A stretch of 32,247 bases of DNA from Elusimicrobia bacterium GWD2_63_28 (GTDB lineage Bacteria; Elusimicrobiota; Elusimicrobia; Elusimicrobiales; UBA9959), in the NCBI GenBank assembly GCA_001799895.1, contig MGUI01000059.1, positions 1-32,247 on the forward strand. Direction: 5' to 3'. Of the stretch, positions 7,688-15,072 are shown piece after piece. The stretch's first letter is position 1. Every line of letters begins with the position of its first letter. Under the pieces are notes generated by a model. That model was not told the origin of the DNA. It did no database searches and was given only the letters and a program-made list of their open reading frames with translations. Position numbers and translations under genes: made by a program.

Positions 7688-8959
7688 ATGGCGGACAATT
7701 CTAGCAACAGAAGAAAAACTCTCATAATTTCCGTGCTCGCTTTCCTGCTTGCGGGCGGCGGCATCTTCCTTTTCTTCGTGATACAGGGGTCCAACGACCT
7801 TACGGGCTCGGGAAAGAAGAACACCTTCTCCTACGGTTTCGCGGTGCGGGAAGCCGTGCTCCCGCTCTTCAAGCGCATGGGCATCAGCACCTACGAAGAT
7901 GAACTGGTAGACGCCACCAAGAAGCGCCTGGAGGGCAGGGGCATAGATCTTTCGGCGGACGGCGCAGGCGCGCCGGACGTGTCCGACTGGATGGCCAAGG
8001 CCGACGACGCTCCCTCCTATTCTCCTTCTCCTTCCGGGCGCGCGCCCACGCCGACCCCGGTGCCTAAAATGGCCGGCCGCGCGGGCTCTATGCCGGGCGG
8101 GGGCGGCGGCGGCTCCAAGTCCGCGGGCGGCCTGAGCCGCTTCGGCGAGGGGTCCACCTCAGGCAACACTTCCGTTTCCAATAAGGGCGCGGCTGGCGCC
8201 GGCGGTAAACTTGAGAAAGGGACCATGGGCGCTCTTAAGAACGCGCGCGCCCTGCTGGGCGAGGGCCTCAAGTCGGGTTCAGCCATGACGGCCCACAGCA
8301 AGTGGGGGCAGAGCTTCGGCGTAGGCGGAACCGGCGGCAAAAGCGGAGACCTGGCCTACAATAAGGCAGGCCTGGTGGGCCTGGATAAGATCAAGAGCGG
8401 GGATATAGCCGATTTGAAGATGAGCAAGCCGGGCTCCCTCAATGTGGGGGCGCCTCCGGACCCCACCAAGAACGACAAGGCCACCGAAGCCGCCAAGGCC
8501 GGCAGCGCTGAAAGCAAGGAGGCCATGGAAAACAAGATGAAGGAGGCCGCTGCCCAGGCGGCCATACAGGCTGCGGAGCAGGCCATGAGCCAGACCGGCA
8601 GCGGCACCGGCACAGGTACCGGAACGGGCACCGGCCCTGACGATAAGGCCAACAATCCGGATGGCGCGCCCGCGGACATCCTGGCGCTGGGCGGGAATTC
8701 AAAGCCGCCGGAGGGCAAGTTCTGCCCTGACGGCTGCCCCACCGGGGACGGCGAGGGTACCTATAAGGATAATGAAGCCAAATTCCAGCAGTGCGGCTCC
8801 GACTGGTGCGTCACTTACAGCGGCACCCAGACCGGGACTGACGGCACTAAATTCGATTACAGCGATACGATGCGTATAGTTCCCGGCGGCAACCCGCCTT
8901 TTGTTCCTATCAGCAGCACGGCTAACGGCAACCCGGTGGATTTCGGAGCGGGGCCGTAA
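7688..8959 (+). CDS. Gene B: membrane-anchored Gly/Ala-rich protein with C-terminal Cys domain
   Basis: A 423-residue unknown protein. A basic start (NRRK) and one membrane segment at about residues 11-33 suggest the bulk lies outside the cytoplasm. Residues 45-85 look helical (AVREAVLPLFKRMGI, YEDELVDATKKRLEGRG). A Pro-rich APTPTPVPKM motif near 120 is echoed in genes D and G. Then come a Gly-rich region, an Ala-rich helix (about 275-300), a Thr-Gly tract (about 304-317) and a C-terminal region with four Cys (FCPDGC and QQCGSDWC) that may form disulfides or bind metal. It has its own promoter. A GGGGG run lies upstream of the ATG at suitable distance. No known family was recognised. Confidence 0.82.
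   Translation: MADNSSNRRKTLIISVLAFLLAGGGIFLFFVIQGSNDLTGSGKKNTFSYGFAVREAVLPLFKRMGISTYEDELVDATKKRLEGRGIDLSADGAGAPDVSDWMAKADDAPSYSPSPSGRAPTPTPVPKMAGRAGSMPGGGGGGSKSAGGLSRFGEGSTSGNTSVSNKGAAGAGGKLEKGTMGALKNARALLGEGLKSGSAMTAHSKWGQSFGVGGTGGKSGDLAYNKAGLVGLDKIKSGDIADLKMSKPGSLNVGAPPDPTKNDKATEAAKAGSAESKEAMENKMKEAAAQAAIQAAEQAMSQTGSGTGTGTGTGTGPDDKANNPDGAPADILALGGNSKPPEGKFCPDGCPTGDGEGTYKDNEAKFQQCGSDWCVTYSGTQTGTDGTKFDYSDTMRIVPGGNPPFVPISSTANGNPVDFGAGP
8599..8637 (+). repeat. Thr-Gly coding tract in gene B
   Basis: The DNA encodes alternating Thr and Gly (about seven TG pairs) ending in Gly-Pro. Thr and Gly codons vary along the tract. A similar TG tract ending in Gly-Pro occurs in gene G at 16366-16480. Confidence 0.8.
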
Positions 8960-8966
8960 CGGGCCC

Positions 8967-8995
8967 TTGACAAGTCAACTTTTGTCTGCTATAAC
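8967..8995 (+). promoter_or_regulatory. Sigma70 promoter for gene C and probably the C-D-E operon
   Basis: Consensus TTGACA (8967-8972), a 17 bp spacer and TATAAC (8990-8995). It begins 8 bp after gene B's stop codon. TTTTGTCTGCTA (8980-8991) is identical to 7587-7598 in the gene B promoter, and both have GTAA starting 7 bp after the -10. Confidence 0.82.
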
Positions 8996-9096
8996 ATCAC
9001 TGTAAAATCAACTTTGACCTGAACGCCCCGGGGGCCGTGTCAGGAAAAGTTTAAAGTTATTTTTATGCTGCGGAACTGGAAGAAACGGGCGGGGTT

Positions 9097-10029
9097 ATGA
9101 TGAAATTCCAAACTAAAAAGAACAAATCGACGCAGTACGTCATCGGCGGCACTGTGGCGGTCATCATTCTCGGCTTCTGGGTCTCGCTGCCGCTGCTCAG
9201 CGGCTCTTCGCTTGACTCCTCGGTCTCGGCCGGGAATCCCTTCCGCTCCAAGGTTGCCGATATAGGTATGCTCGGCAGCGAGATCTCTTCAGAGGCCGGC
9301 GCCCCCGGCTCCCCGCTCAGCGGGGAAATGATAAACAACCCCGCCACCTCCGGCGAGGACATAGCTTCCTCCCTGTTCCAGTCCGGCCTTGGCGGTGAAG
9401 AAGAAACCCCGGTGGACGCTACTGCCGACGCTTCCGCGCCCGCGCCTTCCGCGCCCGGTTCCGGCCTGGCTTCGGCCGGCGCCCCGGCCCCTTCGGGCCC
9501 CAGGGGCAAGCTGGCGGCGGCGGCCTCCATAACCGGCGGCAACTCCAATTCCATGACGGCCGGCGGCAAGCATGACAAGTTCTTCGGTTCCGGCAGCCAG
9601 AAGGCCGAATTTGCCGCGGTTACCCCCGCGGATTTCAAGAAGATAACCGCTAATGACAAGAAATCCTCTTTAGTCGCCATGCTCAGCGCCAGCGCCGACA
9701 AAAGCCTGCAGGCCGCCAAGACCGGCAAGGCCGACGAAGCCAGGGGCGGCGCGGCCTCCGCTTTCGGCGGCAGCGTAAAGGGCGGCGCTTCCAACGATCT
9801 CAACGGCGAGCTGGAAAAAGGCTCGGCCCTGTCCGGCCTGCAGCTGGGCCAGACCGCCGCGGACCTGAAGAAGAACGATCCCAGCCTGAGCAAGACCAAG
9901 ATCACCCCTCCCGCCAAGCCGGAGGACAACAAGGACGCCAGCGAAGAGATGAAGAACCAGATAAAGATGATGGTCATACAGATGGTGCTTAAGATGGCCC
10001 TGGGCATGGTTTTCGGGATACCTGCCTGA
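9097..10029 (+). CDS. Gene C: membrane-anchored Ala/Ser/Gly-rich protein
   Basis: A 310-residue protein of unknown function. A basic N-terminus (FQTKKNK) leads into a membrane segment at about residues 13-34. Residues 35-275 are low in complexity, rich in Ala, Ser, Gly and Lys. A motif NDPSLSKTKITPP near residue 268 is clearly related to SDPSLSSNDSTPP in gene D. The last 27 residues are hydrophobic and Met-rich (MMVIQMVLKMALGMVFGI), giving a second membrane or amphipathic segment. The start has two adjacent ATGs (9097 and 9100) after GGGCGGGG; either could be used. It is followed by gene D after 24 bp and is probably in one operon with D and E. Confidence 0.8.
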   Translation: MMKFQTKKNKSTQYVIGGTVAVIILGFWVSLPLLSGSSLDSSVSAGNPFRSKVADIGMLGSEISSEAGAPGSPLSGEMINNPATSGEDIASSLFQSGLGGEEETPVDATADASAPAPSAPGSGLASAGAPAPSGPRGKLAAAASITGGNSNSMTAGGKHDKFFGSGSQKAEFAAVTPADFKKITANDKKSSLVAMLSASADKSLQAAKTGKADEARGGAASAFGGSVKGGASNDLNGELEKGSALSGLQLGQTAADLKKNDPSLSKTKITPPAKPEDNKDASEEMKNQIKMMVIQMVLKMALGMVFGIPA

Positions 10030-10053
10030 TTTGTTACTTTACCGGGAGGAGTT

Positions 10054-11547
10054 ATGAACAACTATAACGAGAAAGAAGAAAAGAAAGGCGGGTTCCTTTC
10101 CGCGCTTTCCGGTCTTTTCAGGGGCGGTTCGTCCATGGCGGGCGGCGCCTCGTCCGGCATGGGTTCGGCCGGCGGCCTGGGCGGGCTTTTCGCCAGCAAG
10201 GCCGGCATAGTGGGCATGGTCCTGGGCGGCGCCACTCTGGCGGCCGGGGTCGGCGTGGTCTACAACTTCATAGGCCCGTCCTCCAAGCCGGTTTATTCGC
10301 CCGACCTCTTCCAGAACAGCTACTACGAGGAAGAGTCCTCCAGGGCCGGGGTAGAACGGGCGAAGTCCCGCGACGCTTCCGCCGCGGCCTCCTCCACCCT
10401 GGACATGTTCAGGGAGCAGGCCAAGAAAGACGGCCTCAACGGCCTCTCGGCCGAAGCCGGCGAGGGCGGTGAGGGCGGCGCGGCCGGAGACTCGGCGGCC
10501 GCAGCGGATGCTTCTTCGGACGCTTCGGCTGAGGCTCCCTCGGCTCCCGCCGCCTACGGCGATTCGGGCGCCGGCGGCGCTCCCAGGCTGCAGGCTAACG
10601 CCGGTTTCGGCAGCAAGGGCGGCGGCGGCAGCAGCGGCACCTCCATCCCGCGGATGCAGGCCGGCGGCGGTCTCAGCGGCGGCATAGGCGGGCAGTTCCA
10701 GTCCGTTTACAGGCCCCCGGCCCAGGCCAACGGCGGCAAGCTGTCCGGCATGACCGCCTCGGCGGCGCGCGTCAAGAATTCTCCGAAGTACGCGGTTCCG
10801 AACGTGAACAAGAAGGGCGCCTACGGGCAGGCCAAGTTCGCCGGCAAGATGGGCGCTAAAGCGGCCTACTCCGCCGACGCGGCCGGCGCGCGCACCGGCG
10901 CCACCGAGGCCTTCTCGGGCGAGACCACCGGCAGCGGCGACGTGCTTTCCCCTGAAACCGGCGCGGGCATGGGCGGGGCGGGCGTCGCGGACGGCAAGGC
11001 GCTCAAGGGCAGCGATCCCAGCCTGAGCTCCAACGACTCTACTCCTCCCAAGGTGCCGGATCCCGAGAACAATGACCCCTGGCAGGCCGAGGAAGACGCG
11101 GCCATGAACGGCATGATGTGGGCGCTGGGCATGATCGTGGTCACCAAGCTGCTCTCCAACATAGCCAAGAAGCTGCCCGGGCCCTGGGCTCTGGCCTTCT
11201 ACATAGCGGCTATGGCCGCGGCGGCGGTAGCTATCTTCTTCGCCGTGAAGGTCATCATGGCCGGCTTCAAGATGTTCAGCGAGTACGGCCAGAAGATGCT
11301 GGGCGGCATCTACATCCTTACCGGCGTGATGCTGGCACTGAAGGCCCTGCAGGCCCTGTGTGAAGCCGCCGGCGGAGCTGGCGGAGCGGGCAGCGCTCCC
11401 CAGACTACGACCACGACGCCCGGCGTGAACGGCGCCCCGGCCACGACCACGATCACCGCGGCCAAGCCCCCGATACTCGGGGAAGGCAACTTCCTGCAGT
11501 CCATGGGCGGTATGGGCAGTATGTTCGACATAGGTAAATTATTCTAA
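10054..11547 (+). CDS. Gene D: multi-pass membrane protein with long Gly/Ala-rich linker
   Basis: A 497-residue unknown protein. The N-terminus is charged (NEKEEKKGG) and Gly-rich, then one membrane segment lies at about 50-73. A SSTLDMFREQ motif follows at about 112-121, closely matched in gene E. A low-complexity linker runs to about 250 and includes an IPRM motif shared with G. The module at about 250-297 (NKKGAYGQAK ... GARTGATEAFSGET) is shared with E and F, then SDPSLSSNDSTPP. The C-terminal part (about 350-445) has at least three hydrophobic segments, followed by a Thr-rich tail. The start is well supported (GGGAGGAG, 6 bp spacing). It lies 24 bp after C and 25 bp before E. Confidence 0.83.
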   Translation: MNNYNEKEEKKGGFLSALSGLFRGGSSMAGGASSGMGSAGGLGGLFASKAGIVGMVLGGATLAAGVGVVYNFIGPSSKPVYSPDLFQNSYYEEESSRAGVERAKSRDASAAASSTLDMFREQAKKDGLNGLSAEAGEGGEGGAAGDSAAAADASSDASAEAPSAPAAYGDSGAGGAPRLQANAGFGSKGGGGSSGTSIPRMQAGGGLSGGIGGQFQSVYRPPAQANGGKLSGMTASAARVKNSPKYAVPNVNKKGAYGQAKFAGKMGAKAAYSADAAGARTGATEAFSGETTGSGDVLSPETGAGMGGAGVADGKALKGSDPSLSSNDSTPPKVPDPENNDPWQAEEDAAMNGMMWALGMIVVTKLLSNIAKKLPGPWALAFYIAAMAAAAVAIFFAVKVIMAGFKMFSEYGQKMLGGIYILTGVMLALKALQALCEAAGGAGGAGSAPQTTTTTPGVNGAPATTTITAAKPPILGEGNFLQSMGGMGSMFDIGKLF

Positions 11548-11572
11548 TTCGAAGCGGTTTTGGGGAGGCGTT

Positions 11573-13069
11573 ATGAACGACAATCTGCCGGAAATAGACT
11601 TCAAAGAGAAGAAAGAAAAGAAAGGCGGCGCGCTGGGCTGGCTCAGGGGCAAACTGGGCGTGGGCTCGCGCGGCGCCGTAGGCGAAGCGGGCATCAACCC
11701 CGCCGCCATGAACGCCGGGCGGGCGCTCAACCTTGGCGGCAAGGGAGCCCTCGGCGCCGGCAAGTTCGGCGCCTCCTCCGGCATCGCGGGCCTGCTGGCC
11801 GGCAAAGCCGGCATACTGGCCACCGTAGCCATGGTAGCCGTCGCGGGCGGGGTTTACCTCGCCAACAACGCGCCGGCCCCCAGCACCAGCACGGCGGCCT
11901 TCAGCTCCAACAAGAACCCGGATAATTACGTGCCGGCCATCCTGCGCAGCCAGGCGGCCAACCAGGGGTCTTCGCTGGACATGTTTAAGGAGACCAACAA
12001 GGGCGCGGGGCTCGGCATGGAAGCCGAAGCCAAGCCCGCGGCCAAGCCGGAAGAAAAGCCGGCTGACGCCGCCGCGGACGCCGAGGCGCAGGATCCTAAC
12101 GCCGCGAACCCGGACCAGTCTAATATGGCCCAGGAGATGATGGGCAAGCTGCAGGGCGGCAGCATGGGCTCGCTCACCAGCCAGCTCGGCGGCGGCTCCA
12201 GCAAGTTCTCCAATATGGGAGGTTTCGGCAACAAGTTCGGTTCCGGCGCTACCGGCGCCAAGACCGGCTTCTCCTCGGGGATAGGCGCTGGCTTCTCCTC
12301 GATGCCCAAGTTCGACTCCCGTAAGGGCAAGATGCTCGCGATGAAGGGTTCGGCCCGCCCGGTGTTCTCCGGCGCTAAGGCCGGCTCCAAGAAGCCGATC
12401 GGCGCGGGCGCCTTCGGCCAGGCCAAGGGCATGCGCGACATACAGAAGTCCTATTCCGGCACCAGCATTGACGGCGCGCGCTCCACGCAGGACAAAGCCT
12501 GGGAAGGCTCCACCGGCGAGGGCGACGCTTCCGGCGGCGGCGCGGGCATCAGCGACGGCGGCGCGGGCATAGTGACCTCGCCTTCGCTCGATAACGCGGG
12601 CACCGGCGGCGGCGGCGGCGGCACGGGCGACCTGGATAATCCCACCATCCCCGAGACGCCTACCTCGATGGACAATACCCCCTGGGCGGGCCTGGCCAAC
12701 AAGGCCATGATGTACATCCTGCTGTCGGCGGCTCTTTCCGCGGCCGGCGGCGCCCTGGTGAAAGTCGGCCAGAAGCTGATGGCCGTGAACTATACGGCCA
12801 CCATCGGCATGGTCCTGTGGGGCATCGGTATAGCGCTCTGCGTGGCGGCCCTGGTCCTGGGCCTGATGGCGCTGATGAACGGTATAACTATCATGTCGCA
12901 GCACGGGCAGGCGATGCAGGGCATCATCTACATGCTGGGCGGCGGCGTAGCCATGGCCGCGGCGGTCATGGGCATGACAGGGGCCAGCGTAGGCCCGGTC
13001 ACCCCGATGTGGATGTCGGCCATAGCGGGCATAGTGGGCCTGGGCGGCTCGATGCTCGGCGGTAAGTAA
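11573..13069 (+). CDS. Gene E: multi-pass membrane protein, paralogue of gene D
   Basis: A 498-residue unknown protein, almost the same length and layout as gene D. The N-terminus is KEKKEKKGGALGWLRGKLG; the membrane segment is at about 79-97 (KAGILATVAMVAVAGG, compare KAGIVGMVLGGATLAAGVGV in D). SSLDMFKET follows, then an Ala/Glu/Lys and Gly-rich linker. The shared module lies at about 269-320 (GSKKP, GAFGQAK, DGARSTQDKAWEGST). The C-terminal 120 residues contain about four hydrophobic segments, with GITIMSQHGQAMQGIIYML between two of them, comparable to GFKMFSEYGQKMLGGIYIL in D. GGGGAGG lies at good distance from the ATG. Tandem duplication with D is the simplest explanation. Confidence 0.83.
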   Translation: MNDNLPEIDFKEKKEKKGGALGWLRGKLGVGSRGAVGEAGINPAAMNAGRALNLGGKGALGAGKFGASSGIAGLLAGKAGILATVAMVAVAGGVYLANNAPAPSTSTAAFSSNKNPDNYVPAILRSQAANQGSSLDMFKETNKGAGLGMEAEAKPAAKPEEKPADAAADAEAQDPNAANPDQSNMAQEMMGKLQGGSMGSLTSQLGGGSSKFSNMGGFGNKFGSGATGAKTGFSSGIGAGFSSMPKFDSRKGKMLAMKGSARPVFSGAKAGSKKPIGAGAFGQAKGMRDIQKSYSGTSIDGARSTQDKAWEGSTGEGDASGGGAGISDGGAGIVTSPSLDNAGTGGGGGGTGDLDNPTIPETPTSMDNTPWAGLANKAMMYILLSAALSAAGGALVKVGQKLMAVNYTATIGMVLWGIGIALCVAALVLGLMALMNGITIMSQHGQAMQGIIYMLGGGVAMAAAVMGMTGASVGPVTPMWMSAIAGIVGLGGSMLGGK

Positions 13070-13093
13070 GGTCTTTTGGGCGGGTAGCGCGGC

Positions 13094-13120
13094 TGCCGCC
13101 GGGTTTAAAGCCCGGCGGCA
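13094..13120 (+). other. GC-rich hairpin between genes E and F
   Basis: A 10 bp perfect stem (TGCCGCCGGG with CCCGGCGGCA) and a 7-base loop start 24 bp after the stop of E. No T tract follows directly (the first T run is at 13140-13146), so it is more likely an RNA-stabilising or attenuating hairpin than a full terminator. Confidence 0.6.
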
Positions 13121-13201
13121 CCGGACGTAACGGGAAAGATTTTTTCCAGGCGTTAAATAGAGAGCGGAGTTTTCCAGCGGCGCGGCGCCAATGGAGGTTA
13201 T

Positions 13202-14722
13202 ATGGGCAGCAAGTTCGTGGAAAAACATAAGCGCAAGTCGGTACTGGCCGCCCTGCTTTTTCTCTTCCAGGGCAGGGCCAAGTACGTGGGGATATTGCTT
13301 ATCCTCACCATCCTCTCCGTCCCCTTCGTGATCTCGGGCGAGACGCTGAGCAGGATAATCGAACTCCGCCCCGTCGCCGCCTTCCTGCGTACGGTGGGGC
13401 TCGGCAGCGTCATTTCAGCCATAAATCCCAAGTATTCCAACGACCTGCTGAAGGCCGCCATGGACAAGGCGGCCAACGACAGCGAGCAGAATTCTTTCTG
13501 GGCCAAGTTCCTCAAGAGCGTCAACGCCACGCTGCCTCCGGGCGGCGGGCCTTCCTCGCTGGCCATGATACGCGGCGACGCGGACGAGATCTTCGGGCCG
13601 CTGGAACTCAAGGACGGCAAGTACGGCAAGCGCGGCGCGGGTGACGTGAAGGGCGCGGTTAACGACGAGGAGCGCCAGCGCGGCGAGACGGGCGACGAGG
13701 TCAACCTCGAGGGCCTGCTGGCGGGCGCGGGCGGCCCCGGCGCCGGCGGCGCTGACGGCGGTCTCTACGGCGATTTAATGGGGCAGAACCTGGCCGGCAA
13801 TTTCGCCGGCGGCTCGGCCTCCTCGGGCGCGGGCCCCTATATGAACCGCACCATGCTGCGCAGCCCCGGCGGCGCGGGCGGCCGCGCTTCGGGCATGTAT
13901 AATAAAACTCTCGGCGACGCCGCCGCCAAGGTGCCGGTTTTCGGCGCCTCGGCCAAAGTCAGGACCAAGACCATGGGCCGGGTTTCGGGCTTCGCCTGGA
14001 AGAACGTAGGCTACAAGAGCAAGAGCGCCCGGGTGGACACGAAACTGGGGTCCAAGAAGCCCATGTTCCAGCTGGCTGAAACCGCCGCCCTTACTTCGGC
14101 CGGCTCCAAGTCCAGGGATTCCGCCTACGAGTACCAGGCCGCCTATACGGGCGCCACGTACGACGGCAACGACGTGAACCTCGACGTTATAGAGACCGAC
14201 TCGTCCTCGCCTTCGGTGCCGGACACTTCATTCATAGATTCCACTATCTCCGACGTGGGCGGGGTGGAAAACCAGGCCAAAGAGTGCAACAACGCCTCGG
14301 GCACCAACGGCTCCCAGATGTCCCAGGAATCCAAGCAGATGGACGAGATCAGCCAGACGCTCGGCAGCCCGCCCAAGTGCTGCAGCAGCGGCGTCGGCCG
14401 CTGGAACGGCAAGCTGGACCGGATCATAGGCCACTGCCAGAACTATAATATCAACGAGGCCCAGCTGGCGGCCACCTGCGGCGTGGCCAGCAACCAGATG
14501 GACTGCAATGTGTACGGCAAGATGAAGATAAAGCCCTGCTCCAAGTGGAAGTGCTTCTTCGCCATCCTGCTGATGATCTTCATCGGTTTCCTGCTGTTCG
14601 GTTTCCTCGGCGCCCTGATAGTCGGCGTAATAGCCGCCGGCTCGGTGATGGGCGGCGGGGCCTTCGGAGGCCTCGGGGAGATAGTAGGCGGCTTTATAAG
14701 TAAAATCGCAGGGGGGGAATAA
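13202..14722 (+). CDS. Gene F: membrane protein with Gly-rich linker, Cys-rich region and C-terminal membrane hairpin
   Basis: A 506-residue unknown protein. A strongly basic start (EKHKRKS) precedes a hydrophobic segment at about 27-46. Residues 50-120 look helical, and 170-230 are Gly/Ala-rich. The module shared with D and E lies at about 284-325 (GSKKPMFQLAETAA ... SRDSAYEYQAAYTG). Residues about 360-450 hold nine Cys, including a CC pair (PKCCSSG), CQNYN, TCGV, DCNV, PCSKWKC. A long hydrophobic region follows from about 453 to 490, enough for two membrane passes. GGAGG is 6 bp before the ATG. It follows E after 132 bp containing a hairpin, so it may be in the same operon or have a weak promoter of its own. 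Confidence 0.82.
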   Translation: MGSKFVEKHKRKSVLAALLFLFQGRAKYVGILLILTILSVPFVISGETLSRIIELRPVAAFLRTVGLGSVISAINPKYSNDLLKAAMDKAANDSEQNSFWAKFLKSVNATLPPGGGPSSLAMIRGDADEIFGPLELKDGKYGKRGAGDVKGAVNDEERQRGETGDEVNLEGLLAGAGGPGAGGADGGLYGDLMGQNLAGNFAGGSASSGAGPYMNRTMLRSPGGAGGRASGMYNKTLGDAAAKVPVFGASAKVRTKTMGRVSGFAWKNVGYKSKSARVDTKLGSKKPMFQLAETAALTSAGSKSRDSAYEYQAAYTGATYDGNDVNLDVIETDSSSPSVPDTSFIDSTISDVGGVENQAKECNNASGTNGSQMSQESKQMDEISQTLGSPPKCCSSGVGRWNGKLDRIIGHCQNYNINEAQLAATCGVASNQMDCNVYGKMKIKPCSKWKCFFAILLMIFIGFLLFGFLGALIVGVIAAGSVMGGGAFGGLGEIVGGFISKIAGGE

Positions 14723-15072
14723 AGCCTCCCCCTTGCCCTTAGCGGTTCGGTTTGCGGCGTTTTCTTAAGCCCGCGGTTAAAAGCCTGTTCGGAGGATGGT
14801 TCCGGTGTTGAAAAACATAAGCAACCCTGATGCGCGTTCAGTGATGGTTTTTTGGGAACTTTCCTCCGGGGCCGCCCGGTAGGCGGCTGGTTTTTGACGG
14901 CGGTTTTTTTGCGGCCGGTTTCGCGGTGGGCCAAAAGGCCCAAGGGCATAGGGGCCCAATGACACTTGGCCGCCGGCGAAGTATTAGGTAGAGTATAATC
15001 GAAGGACTATCTGCGGCTTTTTGCGGGTTATCTCGGTGCAGAGGATTTTAAATCAAGGACTCGGAGGCGGTT
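14723..15072 (+). other. Long intergenic region before gene G: weak terminator, hairpin, promoter, leader
   Basis: These 350 bp hold no convincing gene. A short stem GCCGCC/GGCGGC at 14871-14887 followed by T-rich bases (to 14895) could be a weak terminator for F. A small hairpin TGGGCC-AAAA-GGCCCA lies at 14927-14942. The promoter for G is near 14994. The last 70 bp form the G leader, ending in GGAGGCGG. Confidence 0.6.
14994..14999 (+). promoter_or_regulatory. -10 element (TATAAT) for gene G
   Basis: A perfect TATAAT lies 73 bp before the start codon. No good -35 is seen at 16-18 bp spacing, so an activator or another sigma context may be involved. Confidence 0.55.

Noticed and set aside
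11453..13228. 591-codon open frame on the minus strand opposite genes E and D
   Set aside because: Its composition (Arg, Gly, Ala, His) is that of a GC-rich antisense shadow; genes on the plus strand have ribosome binding sites, signals and paralogy.
14711..14740. Terminator made of GGGGGG and CCCCC around the gene F stop codon
   Set aside because: The stem is homopolymeric, overlaps the stop codon and has no T tract.
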